Positions 26,146 through 38,256 of a stretch of 64,000 bases of DNA are shown here, in pieces. This DNA comes from Rotaria sp. Silwood1 (Eukaryota; Rotifera; Eurotatoria; Philodinida; Philodinidae). The translations under genes and the position numbers were made by a program. The notes below the pieces were generated by a model that ran no database searches, was not told where the DNA came from, and worked only from the letters and a program-made list of their open reading frames with translations. The DNA is taken from NCBI GenBank assembly GCA_905250075.1, contig CAJNOP010000091.1, positions 515,019 through 579,018 of the forward strand. Direction: 5' to 3'. The stretch's first letter is position 1, and each line of letters starts with the position of its first letter.

Positions 26146-26446
26146 TACCCTAGTTGATATACTTGTTTCAAGTATTTAGACAAGTACTTTTACACGTTAT
26201 GCCTATAAAACGCGTTACTGTCGACATGTAGACAAATAAGCAACGTACGCCTACTGGAATAATCAAAAAGTACTATAACACTTTTTTCCTCCAATTCCCA
26301 AGTACTTACTCAAGTACTTGTGAAACTTCGTACGCTGAGATATATGAAGCGAAATTGTACATGCTATGGGCTCTGCGTGTACAAAATATTTGGTAAAATT
26401 CAAGCAAGTAAATAAGTACTTGAAACAAGAACATCGATTAGGATAG
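26146..26446. repeat. ~300-bp terminal-inverted-repeat element
   Basis: ACCCTAGTTGATATACTTG with TTTCAAGTATTTA (26147-26178) is mirrored by TAAGTACTTGAAA with CAAGAACATCGATTAGGAT (26413-26444). The arms are about 32 bp and roughly 80% identical; the inner CTTGTTTCAAGTA block is perfect. Further AAGTACTTG palindromes lie inside. It is non-coding and MITE-like. Confidence 0.55.
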
Positions 26447-28313
26447 TAATATTGACAAGATTCTATAAGCGTTTGGAATCACTTACGAGAAGGGTTCACT
26501 AGGTCATTGATCCATAGATTTTATCCAGATAAATTACCATTGGTCAAGAAATTACATGAACTGAACTCGATGATTATTTCACACTTGTTCACAATGTAGC
26601 GCTAATGTTGAGACATCCGTCTGAGAAATGATCTCTCATTGTATTAAGTGATGTTACTTATTCCTTCGATTCTTTCCCTGAAGAGAAATGTGATTACATA
26701 GTTCTAAAATAATTGACTTAATATGAATAAATGATAAGACTTTGTTATAACATATCTGATGAATAGAGTAGAACAGACGTGTACACTAATCAATATGAGA
26801 TCTTTCCTTTATTGTCTTGTGTCACTGAATGCAAACACTAAAGGTAAAAAAGAAATCCTTGTAGGATGGTATACTCATCGACGAGTGACCTCTATGATTA
26901 TGTTTGTCATCATCAATCATGTCTACTTTCTCAGTATTCGTCAAATGGTTTCATTGCATTAAAGACGAGAAATAGCTCAAAGTAGACAGAAGCACAAAAA
27001 GGTCTCAACTATCTTCAAAGATCAGAGATAAGCGGCGCCATCACTTTATGGTTGGTCAAAAAAGATGCAAATATTGGATGAATAAGTTTATCTATGATGA
27101 TTCAGTGATGTTGATAAAAAAAACATCATTTTCTTTTCAATAGATGCCTTATAAATAACACTTGATTATAATAAGCAATATTCGTCTCTATTGTTTTGTT
27201 GGAACTTCTCTGAGTAGACAGAAACAGAGTATTAAATCATCAGAACAAGTAAAACATGAGCACAGTGCAACCGAACCCACTCTATCAGAATAATAGATAG
27301 TTATATCTCTGAATGCTGTATGCTACAATCCATTTTGCTTAAGGCTTACATCAAAACTATACTTGACCTTCTTTTTGCAAATATTTTTCTTGTCGAATAT
27401 TTTTCAACTACCTAGAGTGAAGTAAAGGTAAACCAATCATTCGATTGATCCTACCTCGATGAAGATAAAAACCATCTCAGCGTGTGATGCAAGCTTCTTC
27501 ATCTCGAAAGCGTGAGTTTGAATCGAGTTTATTAGCACACAATGTAGAATACTATATAAAATGTAATTATTTATGAACACACTTTTTATCTTTTTGCCTT
27601 AGCAAGTCAATCAAACATTGCATGCTTCGCAAAGCAATGAATGATGACAGCACATATGTAATGACCTGAGAACAAAATTATTTTATTTCCAAAATAGAGA
27701 AAGAGTTCAAACGTGAACATCAATGTTCTTGCTACTCATTCAAGGTGATCTGAAGATTCGCTTAGTCCTATTCCAGATAACATCTTCTACGCAAAATAGT
27801 GTTCAAACTTATTTTCAGAGATCTTGCACGTATTGCTGGAATATATCACAGAAATTTGGTCCATCAAATCTATAAGACAAATGAAATTTAGTAGGTTGTT
27901 TCTTTGTTCTTTTTGCTTGCCAATGAGATTCTTCTATAACTCAATTTTCTTTTTGACTGGAGAAAGAAAGAGAGAGCTCTCGGGGCTTCGATGATATTTC
28001 CTCATTAGTTCATCGAGAATAAAATTCATCAGCAACGAAGAATGCTTAAAAGCATAGGATTTTTGTTTTGTCCTCGTAGTCATGAATAATGTTTGAAGGG
28101 AGTCATTCTCGACGTATTCTTTAATGACAGAAGGAAAAAAGAAAAGAAAAAATCCAAAGAAGAAGAAAGTAAAGAAAACGAACTAATATTTGCCAGATGC
28201 ATTTGCGTGTGTGCCTTTTCAACATGTGCAATTAGACATGAGCGACGAGAGAATGAAGATTAAGATAAAAAGATTTTAGAATTACATTGATCTTATTCAG
28301 ATTTAGTCTGTCG

Positions 28314-29760
28314 ATGGTAATGTACAGTGAGCTTGATGAAGCGTCTCCAACAACGAAGTTGTCTCGTGTCTGTCAAGTTTGTAACTCAAATGGAGCTTCA
28401 AATAACTACGATGCCCTCTGTTGTTTTCCTTGTAAAATGTTCTTTCGTCGCAATGCTCATTTGGACTTGGTAAGGCATGATTTCATTTTTTTTTACCACA
28501 CAGAATATCTCTATTCTTGATCAATAGAGTACTTATCAATGCAAATTCGATGAACAATGTGACGTAAATACACGCAGTCGGCGAGGATGTCGATTTTGTC
28601 GAATGAAAAAATGTCTAGCCGTTGGAATGAACAAGGAACTTTTTCGATCAGCACATAGTTCTCGACATATAAATCGAAAACTCGCCAATGGTGGCACACA
28701 ACTTCGAAATAAGGTTTATGTGTAGAAGAATATATCTCTCATTCACTCGAATAATTCTTTTTTTTTTCATGCAGCTTCTCATTTCAGAGACCATTCAACC
28801 ATTGAATCTTCTTTGCAATGATCGATCATTGTTAAAATTCGAGCAATGGTCGCTCTTGTCCAATGTTATTCATTGCTATGATGCTCATTGTCCAATTCCA
28901 GAGATTCAGAAAAGTATGGCTGTCTATTCAAATTGTCCACCCAAATATCGTCTAAAAATTGCTGCTAATAGTTTGATGGTCACCATGAATTTGTTTTTCT
29001 CGTCAGTCTGGTCTTTCGTAGAAGCTGTACCTCAGTTTGCTGTGTTACCATGGACTGATCGTCGGAATCTCATTCAGCGAAATATTCATCAGATGGGAGC
29101 ACTACATGGCGCGCACGTATGCCAAGAAGGCAAATTTCATGATGATCCCACGAATCGAGGCGTGGCCATTGCAGAATATGGTGTGTCACTAATAACTCTC
29201 ATGTTGAAAGCCATTGAATTAGGCATTGCCGATCGAACATTATCGAAATTATTTCTACTCGTTATGAGCTTTTCAACTTCTTCCGATATGGTTCAACCGT
29301 CTATTGATGACAATGGACTATTGACAGGTATTCTTTGTTCTTGCGAATAAGATTTAATTTCTTATCAATGAAACATAAAGGCTGATAATGAAAAGGCTAG
29401 AATTTCCTATGTTGAGCTTCGGTGCTACACAGCAATTTTTGATAATTGGATCAGGAAAATATCGAGATCTAGTTTAGTGTATCAATGACTTTGAATCAAT
29501 CTATCTTCTCTTTAGATATGACTCTTCTCTCTGATCCTATTCAAATATTCACCATTCAAAATTTGTTTGTTGACGTTATGTTCAAATATATGATATATCA
29601 ATCTGGTTATATTCAAGCGTCCATTTACTTTGCTCACCTAATTCAAAATGCTCTGAATCAAGGAGCATTTTTACAGAAAGCACAAATGAATCACAAACAT
29701 GTTGCAATGTTACAAACGATCGTCCACAGATTCGAACAATCTTTAATCATTGATCAATAA
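28314..29760 (+). CDS. Nuclear hormone receptor 1 (divergent P-box)
   Basis: Four exons (28314-28469, 28528-28713, 28775-29327, 29516-29760) join in phase to 379 aa. The product is a predicted ligand-regulated transcription factor acting in the nucleus. The DNA-binding domain has zinc finger 1 with Cys 20, 23, 37 and 40 (CQVC...CFPCKMFFRR) and zinc finger 2 with Cys 57, 63, 73 and 76, followed by RMKKCLAVGM. The recognition helix reads CFPCKMFFRR instead of the canonical CEGCKGFFRR. A short hinge precedes a helical ligand-binding-like domain beginning near FEQWSLLSNVI. This domain is poorly conserved at sequence level and lacks an obvious AF-2 motif. Introns are 58, 61 and 188 nt. It is a paralogue of the receptor at 58971-62503; the exon boundary after the first zinc finger is shared. 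An alternative start is the ATG at 28320; an upstream ATTCAG could be a splice acceptor. The subfamily cannot be assigned. Confidence 0.9.
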
Positions 29761-29862
29761 TTTTTTAGATGTTTTGTCTTTTGGTTATGTTGTAATGTAT
29801 TGTTGATCTCCGTTGTAAAAAAAAACAAGATATGGCTTTGTCAAAGAGAAACTAGTTATCAT

Positions 29863-29937
29863 ATATGAGGGTGTAGATGTGGATATTTATACCAGTATAT
29901 GTGTGTGAAGAGACGAACTACATCTACACCCCATAAT
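29863..29937. repeat. GGTGTAGATGTGG inverted-repeat element, copy 3
   Basis: GAGGGTGTAGATGTGGAT on the left and ACTACATCTACACCCCATA on the right form near-perfect 17-bp inverted arms around a core containing GTATATGTGTGTGAA. The element starts about 100 bp after the nuclear receptor 1 stop codon. Confidence 0.6.
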
Positions 29938-32900
29938 CGATTTGTATCAACTATTATTTCTCTAAACTATTTTCTATATTCATAAATTTAATAAGAAAGT
30001 GAAATATAATTGTTCAAGAAAATTATCATCAATATTCTAATAGTTTAACAAATAGAAAATAAACGCTAACTAAATTGTGATCAAGTTATTTTCATCGAGA
30101 TGTGCGTAAAAGCCATCTTCATTTTTATCCACACCTCACATCCACTCTAAAAAAAAGTCACGACTAAACATTCTCACTATATTGAACAGACAACAGATGA
30201 AGTGATTTCATGCTATGATAATTGACAAAACTACTACAGAAACTATATTGCTTACGCGAGAAATATTTCAACTAATTCCGAATTTTGGAAATCATCTTAT
30301 CACTATAAGTAGATCTTAATGAGATTTAAAAAATCTTACATGAAGTTCGTGATTATGGCTCTCCACTCTGAGGAAATGATTCATCATATTAAAGAAAAAG
30401 TCATAAATTATCATTCATACTATTACGGTCTTAGCTAAAATATGAGATCAAAATAGTATTATTAAATTTGTATCAGTGATTTAGTTTTAAATATCTGTCC
30501 TTCCTCGTTTTTGAAACTCATTCAATATAGGTGATATACAAATGCACACTTAACAACTCATTCTAGAACTTTTCATTGTTTTCAAAATTTGTTTCTCTTA
30601 CGGTTTATTTCTATACAATGAAGAGAATTTTTGAATTTTTGGTTTTATCTGCTGTTTATAGTGTCGAAATGTTTTTCTTTTCTTGTCATTGCTAAATAGA
30701 CTTTTATCATCGTTAATTTATTTTTTCTTCACATCTGATTTGAGTATTGTATATCTTTGTGTTGCTTTGATATATTAAAGACACTTCTCGATACTAGATT
30801 CTTCATTATTATTAAATTGTAACTTCATAATTTGGTCTAGATAGACTTTTAAAAGTTAAATCGTTCAAATAGTTCCATAAAAATTCTTTATTTGGCACAT
30901 TTTTATTCTGAACATCTAGGGAAATTCTTAATAGAGGTTATTCATGACCCTTGAATAAATAAATCTTATTTGTTTTAAGTCATTTTATGAATCCTTTTTT
31001 GTTAGAAAATCATGATTATCTTATGATTAGGTTGTCAAATAGTATTCTTTTACTGCATCTTACGATATAAAAATAGCAGATTATTATCACTCAAATAAAT
31101 CTTTTTTTTTAATCTCAAGAATCAACTGATTCGTAAAAATGACTACGTCAAAGGAAGTTTACATCTTGAGATATAAGAATCACTTTTTTTTTTTTTGTTA
31201 CTTAAAATCTTTTTCTTTCAAGTGCGATTCCACATAGATTGACAGTTCTTTCTCGTGGTTTTACAACGTATTTATTTTATTTGGTTTCAAACTTTAAAGA
31301 AACTAACATAAAAAAGAAAGATAGTTTGATCAAAAATAACTCAGTTGAAAGTAATCAAGTTTATAGATATGAGGAATATTTATTAATTATATATACAAAA
31401 ATAGAATTAAGTGATTTTGATAAAATTCGTTCCTGTCGCCTATAAACATGAATAACAATTTTGATGAGAATTTAAATACAAACGACGTATATTCATTTAT
31501 TTTACTGAATCGGTGAGCAGAAAATTGCTTCGCAGTCCATGATAGAAAGTTCTGTGTACACATAATGAATAAGAACTTGACATTCAATGTAATAGCTTGC
31601 TGTGCCATATCAGAAAAAAAATATCCAAAACATTTTCCTTATATTAGTTACATTATCTATTTCTATGTCGATTAGTGATATAAACATTTGTTGTTGAATA
31701 CATATTTCTAACATTGAGTTCCATCCATTATTAACTCATTTACTATAATTTTTTGATCTTTAAAAAGATATCAACCAAGCCTTGAAAAATGCAAAATTCG
31801 AATGGATTTTTTTCTTGCTTATTTGAATATGATATTTATAGAACCTTGTGAAAATATTTTATTCTGATTCAACGTCAAAACTGAATAGAAAAATATTATT
31901 TGTTTAGATTTAGACTTAATAAGGCTTACAAATATTTTGTCATATATAGATAACTACAACATGCGCCATAGAATATATTAGCAAGTGTTCTTGTTAATCT
32001 CTGTATTATTTTTCTTTTAACAAGAGATAAAAGTAAGTGTGTTATCTCATTAAAAGCTCGAGATCGTGAGCTACGTAAGTACTTTTATAATTTTTTCTCG
32101 ATTCAGTCTGATTGTTTAAAACAATTGATTTGTATCCCCCCCCCCCCTCTTCCTTGATAGAAAAATCAGATAAATGAATACAAAATACATTTGTATTTAG
32201 CTGCTTTTATTACCATGGTTCAGTTAATACGAAAAACAAAATTGATAGCATATTCGAAATCAATGTGAAAAACTGCATCAAATCATGTATGTTTTAAGAA
32301 ACATTGTTCCTATGCAAAACTGACGCTTTCAGAAGATTACAGATGTATTTTATATCGGAAACATTTTTTATGAAACCATTTATGAGGCCCGTACAGTGTT
32401 TAATGTTCATGCACAATATGTTATCATTTTTGTTTCTAACTACATCGCGATAATAAAAGCTGCTAAATATGAGCACATTCTTTATTTATTTCTCTGATTT
32501 TGCTAATAAATGTAAAAAAATTGAATTGTTCTCATCAATAACACAGAATTAAAAAAAAACTATATAAGTGCTTGTGTGGGTCGCGATGCGGAGGTTTTAA
32601 TAAGATAAGACACTTGTCTCAATGTCTTGTTAAAAAAATCTAAATAGGTTAACATGAATACTCATTAAATACCTATAATGTCGCATGTCAAAGTTATCTA
32701 TATTGAAGAGGATTATTTTTAAACTTTATTAACTCTATATCTAAATAAACTACATCTTTGTATTCAGTTTTTGATATTGAATTAGAATAAAATATTGTCA
32801 TAGCACTTGAAAAAATAACGCACTTCTTATTGAATGTTTTCTATTGAAAGAAAAAACGAGTTCATAATTATCCATGGCACATATTCAGTCATTCGATTTT

Positions 32901-35900
32901 TTTCCGTTAAACACTGACCGAATCGAAATGAAATCTATATGCATGACCGACTCGTCAAGCTCTATAAAGTCATATAAATCAACAAGAAAAGAATCCACTC
33001 AAATTTTACATTTTCCGCACACCTTACTTTAATATTATGTAAATCTTTCTTGCTTTCAAGTGATCTTTCTCACAATGTTGCTAATCTTTATATAGATCAT
33101 TTTTGAACTTTTCATATGGATTCAATAATAATTACAAAAGTCATGATCATGACACAAACTGAAATCGATGAAAATGAACATGCATTCGTCAGAACTAAAA
33201 GTACATTTGCTGTAATTGAAAACATTAGCAAAGATTCAAAAATAAATGTTTAACAAATTATCGAGAATAGCAACACTTGAAATTACTATACTATGAGAGC
33301 CTATCAAAAAAAAGCAGACCAAGAACTCCTACGTTCTTTCAAGTGAACTATTAAAAAATTCTTGACTATAATGATATACTAACAATTATTGATATGCTAT
33401 TTCACTCACGTTAAATATACTACTATTCTAAACATGGCATTGATTTCTAAAGTATTGTCGAAAGAATCTATAATGTGTACAAAACTCGATCAATGAAAAA
33501 CAATGCTTGTCTAGTTGTTCTCAGTATATATTCAGTTTAATATACTCTTAACTACTATGCATAATGAATATAATAAACTTTCTCACTCTCTAATTATTAA
33601 CAGGCTATCAATCACAACGAAAAATAATCTCCTACATTCTTACATATATCCCAATTGCTTACTTTTTTTTTCTAAATCTAAACTTTTACAAATAAGCTTG
33701 TTATTTCTTGTATCATATCTTATTGCGTTTCAGGAAGGAATTTTGTATCTTCAAATTTATAATAAATATAACAAAAAGAAAGATACACTGTAGAATATTG
33801 TCAACATATTTTATGTATAGACCTTTTGGAATAACACTTCGTAATTTCAGAAAAGTGATAACGTGACACGTTTTATCTTTCCGGGATTTAAGACTGTTGT
33901 TAGCGCAATTCTTTTAAGATTATAATATGAAAGACGATGTAGCTCGTGTTGCTAATTACATGAAGATTGCTTTATTCTATCTATTTTGAGACATATTTCT
34001 TCATCATCTTTTTACTTAATTTTCTAGAAATGGAATAAGAAAATATTTCATATATTAGGAAGAGACGTTATTAGTATAGGACCTTTAATAGCATGTCAAC
34101 AAGTACAGATAGAATTGGTATCGATCATGAAAAACCTAGATTCAACAGTTCTTTTAGATTTCGTTTCTTTCACTGTGCAGCATCATGAGTCTCTGCGTTG
34201 AAAGATAACAATATATATTTAATAACTCAAAACACAATTTGTTGTAAAGTCTAAATTTTTAATAAATTGACTAGATGTCTCAAATTTTCATAGTTTTTGA
34301 TAATGTTGTCAAGATTTATTTTCGTAAATATTTGTATGAAATTTTTTTGCTTCATTCAAAACTGGATTGTTAGATTTTCTCATAAGCTCTGTTAAAAATG
34401 TTACTCTGATAAGCGGCAGATATATCTGCTACTTGCTTTAATTCATTATCGCAATATGTGTTTTGTTGAGAGTAAATATAATAAGGAATTTTTTCACCTG
34501 TGGAAGAGTGCATTGCAATACCTTTGGCTTTATATATTCTATTTTTCAAGAAGATTGAGAAAGTATGACATTTGAAAGGTCACAGAAGAAATGAGATACG
34601 ATTGATCATAGAAAGTATTTACTTATTATATATTACTTCACAAGGTATATAATTCAGTGTGATTAAATATTTGCTGCAATAATGAAATAGAGCAAATAGT
34701 AGAAAAAAAATCTATGTAGTTTGTCAGAGCAATATTTCTTTCATGAACATATATAAAAACATGAATTTTATTTTGTTTCTTTTATGAAGAACGAAGGCTT
34801 TTTTTTCTAATATTGACAACAAAGTCTTTTTTTAATAAAATTTTTTCTATTATAGTCATCATCTTCTTCATATTGTTTTATAAGAGTATAATTTACATGT
34901 GTTGTATTGATGAAGTGAATAAACAATATCAAAGCAAGGATACTTTCAATATGGTTCATAGAATAATGCTTACTATTATACTTCAATCCAATAGTAGTAG
35001 TCTATGTTCATGTACACAATTATTTGAATCATGCATGACATGAATAAAATGTAAAACGTGATAGAATACATCGCAAAAAAATCTATGTCATGATGACCAC
35101 ACTTATGAGGTCTCTTGTGTTTTTCTGTTGTCTGTTAATTCCCTTGTATTCTTATTTTATCCTTCATATTTAATGATGAAGTTACAAATAGAAAAAAAAA
35201 AAAGAAAGAATAAATTAATTATTAAGCTGATAGACAATTTTAATTAACTTGAAATTTTCTAATGAGATATTAAAGTATAGACAATTAAAATGATTGTCGG
35301 TTTTACATATTTAATTGAATAACGTATATAATTAATAAGACACGAATACGGTATTAAATGTCTTCCTTTTTTTTTATCTTAATTTATTTTATCAATTAAA
35401 ATCAAAATGTAGTCAATTTTATATAAAGGTGTATAAATATTAATCAAATATGTTAATGGAAGTTGTTGCTTTTGATAACAACATTCGTTTGTTGCAGTGA
35501 TACAAAAAAGTTCTTGAACAATTCAATAAATTTTTACATGTAATACAAAACACTAAACATGTCTATGTCAGAAAAATATTTCATTTTCGGTTTATTCTCG
35601 TGGTTTGAGTATATGCATAAGTTCGATTTTGTCAAAAACAGGTTATTGATAATTGTGGCAATGAATAACATAAAGATGTTTCTATAAAAATTTCTTATTA
35701 TCGGTTACCCAAATACAGAATCAATGCTTGTTTTTATGCATAAGTTACCATCATATTCAAGAACATTACAAGAAAAGTCATGACTTTTCATGTTTGATTT
35801 TTGAGTTCAATTTGTCTATGTTCTCTGCAGAAATAACAAGCTACTATTATACTTCTGTACACAAAGAAAAGAAACAAAATTACATTCGTCTTATTCGTGC

Positions 35901-36009
35901 TCCATGCTGTTATAGATCAATATAAACGAATAAAAGTCACTACTTGATCAAACGACACTATCAAATATTAAATTATAACGAATATCTTTTATTTGTACTA
36001 AAGATAAAG
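29938..36009. other. 6-kb AT-rich intergenic desert
   Basis: Nothing gene-like was found on either strand. The short frames here are AT-driven (Lys/Ile/Phe/Asn-rich) without motifs. A C12 homopolymer lies at 32136-32147, which is unusual in this composition. No array, tRNA or rRNA was recognised. Confidence 0.55.
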
Positions 36010-36768
36010 ATGTTAATAACAAGCAAAGATGAAGAAGAAACTGAAACAAAAGATGAACGATTTGAAAATGCTCATGACACTATGGTGATTCTTGCATGAA
36101 TGGTCTTCGCTTCGACAGCTATTCTATTTGCACGTTATGGTCATACGATACGTTTTGGTTCAAAAGACAAACTATAAGGTGAAAAGAATTGCTTTCAAAT
36201 CCATCATTTAATGGCTTGTTTGACTACGATGGTTACTTTGCTCGATTTCTTTCTCATATTGGTTCAAGCACAAGGCAAATGGGTAAGCAATGGCGTAGGT
36301 CTTGTGTTTGCCCATTCTGTTCCTGGTGGCATTGTTGTTGCCTGTGCACTTGTGCAAGCATGGATGGCACTTTTTCGTTGTCATCCAGACGGTGCATTTC
36401 ATTATATTTTCAATTGGCTTCATCGCTTGACAGGATTATTGGCTTTTTTTCTTTCGATTTCAACTATCTTTCTTATTGCAGTACAAATGGATGAGAGTCG
36501 AACTGGCATGATCATTATTCTTTCAATTTGGTCTGGTTGGGTTGTTTTGATTGTCATTGTTTTAGAAATCATTCAATTTCTTCTTCGAAAATCATCCTCA
36601 ACGATAATTAATACGTGAAATGAAACTGAACCATCGGATATCAATGACAAAAAAGTTAATGCTAGTGTTAAAACACGTTGGAATAATTGTATATTAATTT
36701 TATTTTTACTGCATATTATTGTGACTATCGCATTGGCTATTCCATTTATTGTTCTTATCTGGAAATAG
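36010..36768 (+). pseudogene. Ferric-reductase/cytochrome b561-type gene broken by three in-frame stops
   Basis: A single reading frame of 252 codons from ATG 36010 to TAG 36766-36768 keeps homology throughout but holds internal stops at 36097 (TGA), 36175 (TAA) and 36616 (TGA). The conserved pattern is that of the cytochrome b561 domain of FRRS1/DOMON-type proteins, which carry electrons across membranes through two haems. The haem-ligand histidines are all present: AHDTM, QIHHLM, FAHSVPGG and FNWLHRLTG. About five hydrophobic helices can be traced, the last one after the third stop. The first TGA stands in the place where a Trp is common (LA-stop-MVFAST). No frameshift is present. No upstream DOMON domain was found, so the gene is also truncated or compact. 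The open part 36211-36618 could still be translated. Readthrough or sequencing error are alternatives to decay. Confidence 0.8.
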
Positions 36769-38256
36769 ACATATATTGTATTATCTTTCAATCCGATACG
36801 ATTACGAGAGAGAGAATGATGAAACTTTTCCAAAATTAAATTGATATCTTCTTTAAGAGGAACTGTCTATTTGAATAATTTATATACTTATATTTAACAT
36901 TCATTATTCAAAATATAAAAACAATTTGCAATAAAGAAGAAAAGTTTGAATGAATATTTTTCTTCGTACAAAATCTATTTCGTATCTCGTAAATTTTAAT
37001 ATCATTCAACATGAGTGCAAGATTGTACAGTTGTGAAAATTTTCAGTCTACGATTAATAGTTTGAGCCGGACAAATGTACAAGAAGAACATATTGTTATC
37101 CTCATGCATCTTGAACGAGATAAAGAGAGTACGACAAATCAGAAGAGAACCGTTAATCAAAACACATCCGTATGTGTTCGTAATGAAACCTGTTTGTTTT
37201 ATATTTTATGCGCCGACTTCAATGAAAGAATATATTTCACCTTTGTACTTAAAATTGTCGACAAATAGTGAAAACATTGTGTGGCAGCATGTACAAGTAT
37301 AGAATCAAAATCCCAGTAGGTCATTGCCGATTAATGACTTTCGTTTGCTATTACAATAGCATAAAGTAGTTAGTTTAACCAATTAGTGTTTAAACGATAT
37401 GCAATGTATCTGATAAAGTATGAGAAATTTGTCAAGAAAAAAACATCATCAACAACAAAGAGAATAAATTTGCATTATAAAATTGCAAAATTTTTCACGC
37501 AATATATATCGTTCTCATTCATCATTATCTTAAAGAAGAAAAATCTATGGTATGATTCATATCGACTATGCACGTCTGGATTTATTCCATCTAATCTTTA
37601 GTTGTTCAATTATCTGCAATGTAGTCTTGATAATATCCAAGTGCTACAAGTTTAGCTAAAGTAATAACAACAGAGATCGATTCATCACATGTTCAGGAAA
37701 ACTAAAAGGCATTCTAGAAAGGGATTTGAAGGGTAATACTTTGTGTTGAACATCATGCATACTACTTCGAACATTTACTATAAAGAAATTGCCAAAATAT
37801 TTCTTCTATGAATAAATATTCGAATGTGCATCAATTTTTTGACTATCATATATGTATATATAGTCAAAAACTCATTGAAATCGGAAGGCAAAGAGGTTCA
37901 TTCGTAAGTGTTATTTTAACGTAGTAGTGATATTTTGTAGGTACATGAAAATGTATGAAGTTTATCGTAACCTCTTTAAAATATAAATTAACGATGTATG
38001 TAGTCGCTATTGACATCATGTATCTAATTCAATTTGGCCGAATAGATAATACAATGAAACAACTATTGTGAAGTTGTTTTTGTTTTTTCTAGTGTTTACT
38101 TCAGACTTGAACCATCAGAATTAGAATATGAAGAACATTATTCAAATTATAAAAAAATTCTTTATTCAGAATAATAGAAAGATGATAACCACACCCAATA
38201 GAATGCTCTTAGAATAATAAACTATTATTGTATCAACTTTATTATTAGTATATTTT
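36769..38256. other. Intergenic region, nothing recognised
   Basis: There are only short AT-rich frames (for example 37011-37302, 37386-37601) without motifs or splice context. It lies between the b561 pseudogene and the 3' end of AS3MT copy A. Confidence 0.55.

Larger units (their letters stand above)
23873..28313. other. Intergenic region with MITE-like repeats
   Basis: No gene is recognised with confidence. Two inverted-repeat elements (25544-25639, 26146-26446) and a purine-rich stretch (28130-28180) are visible. A + strand frame at 24141-24321, after a GATAG, and a - strand frame at 25273-25479 look somewhat protein-like but match nothing known to me. Confidence 0.55.

Noticed and set aside
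27480..27545. GAGTTTGAATCGAG, resembling a tRNA T-arm
   Set aside because: No matching D-arm or 7-bp acceptor stem is visible.
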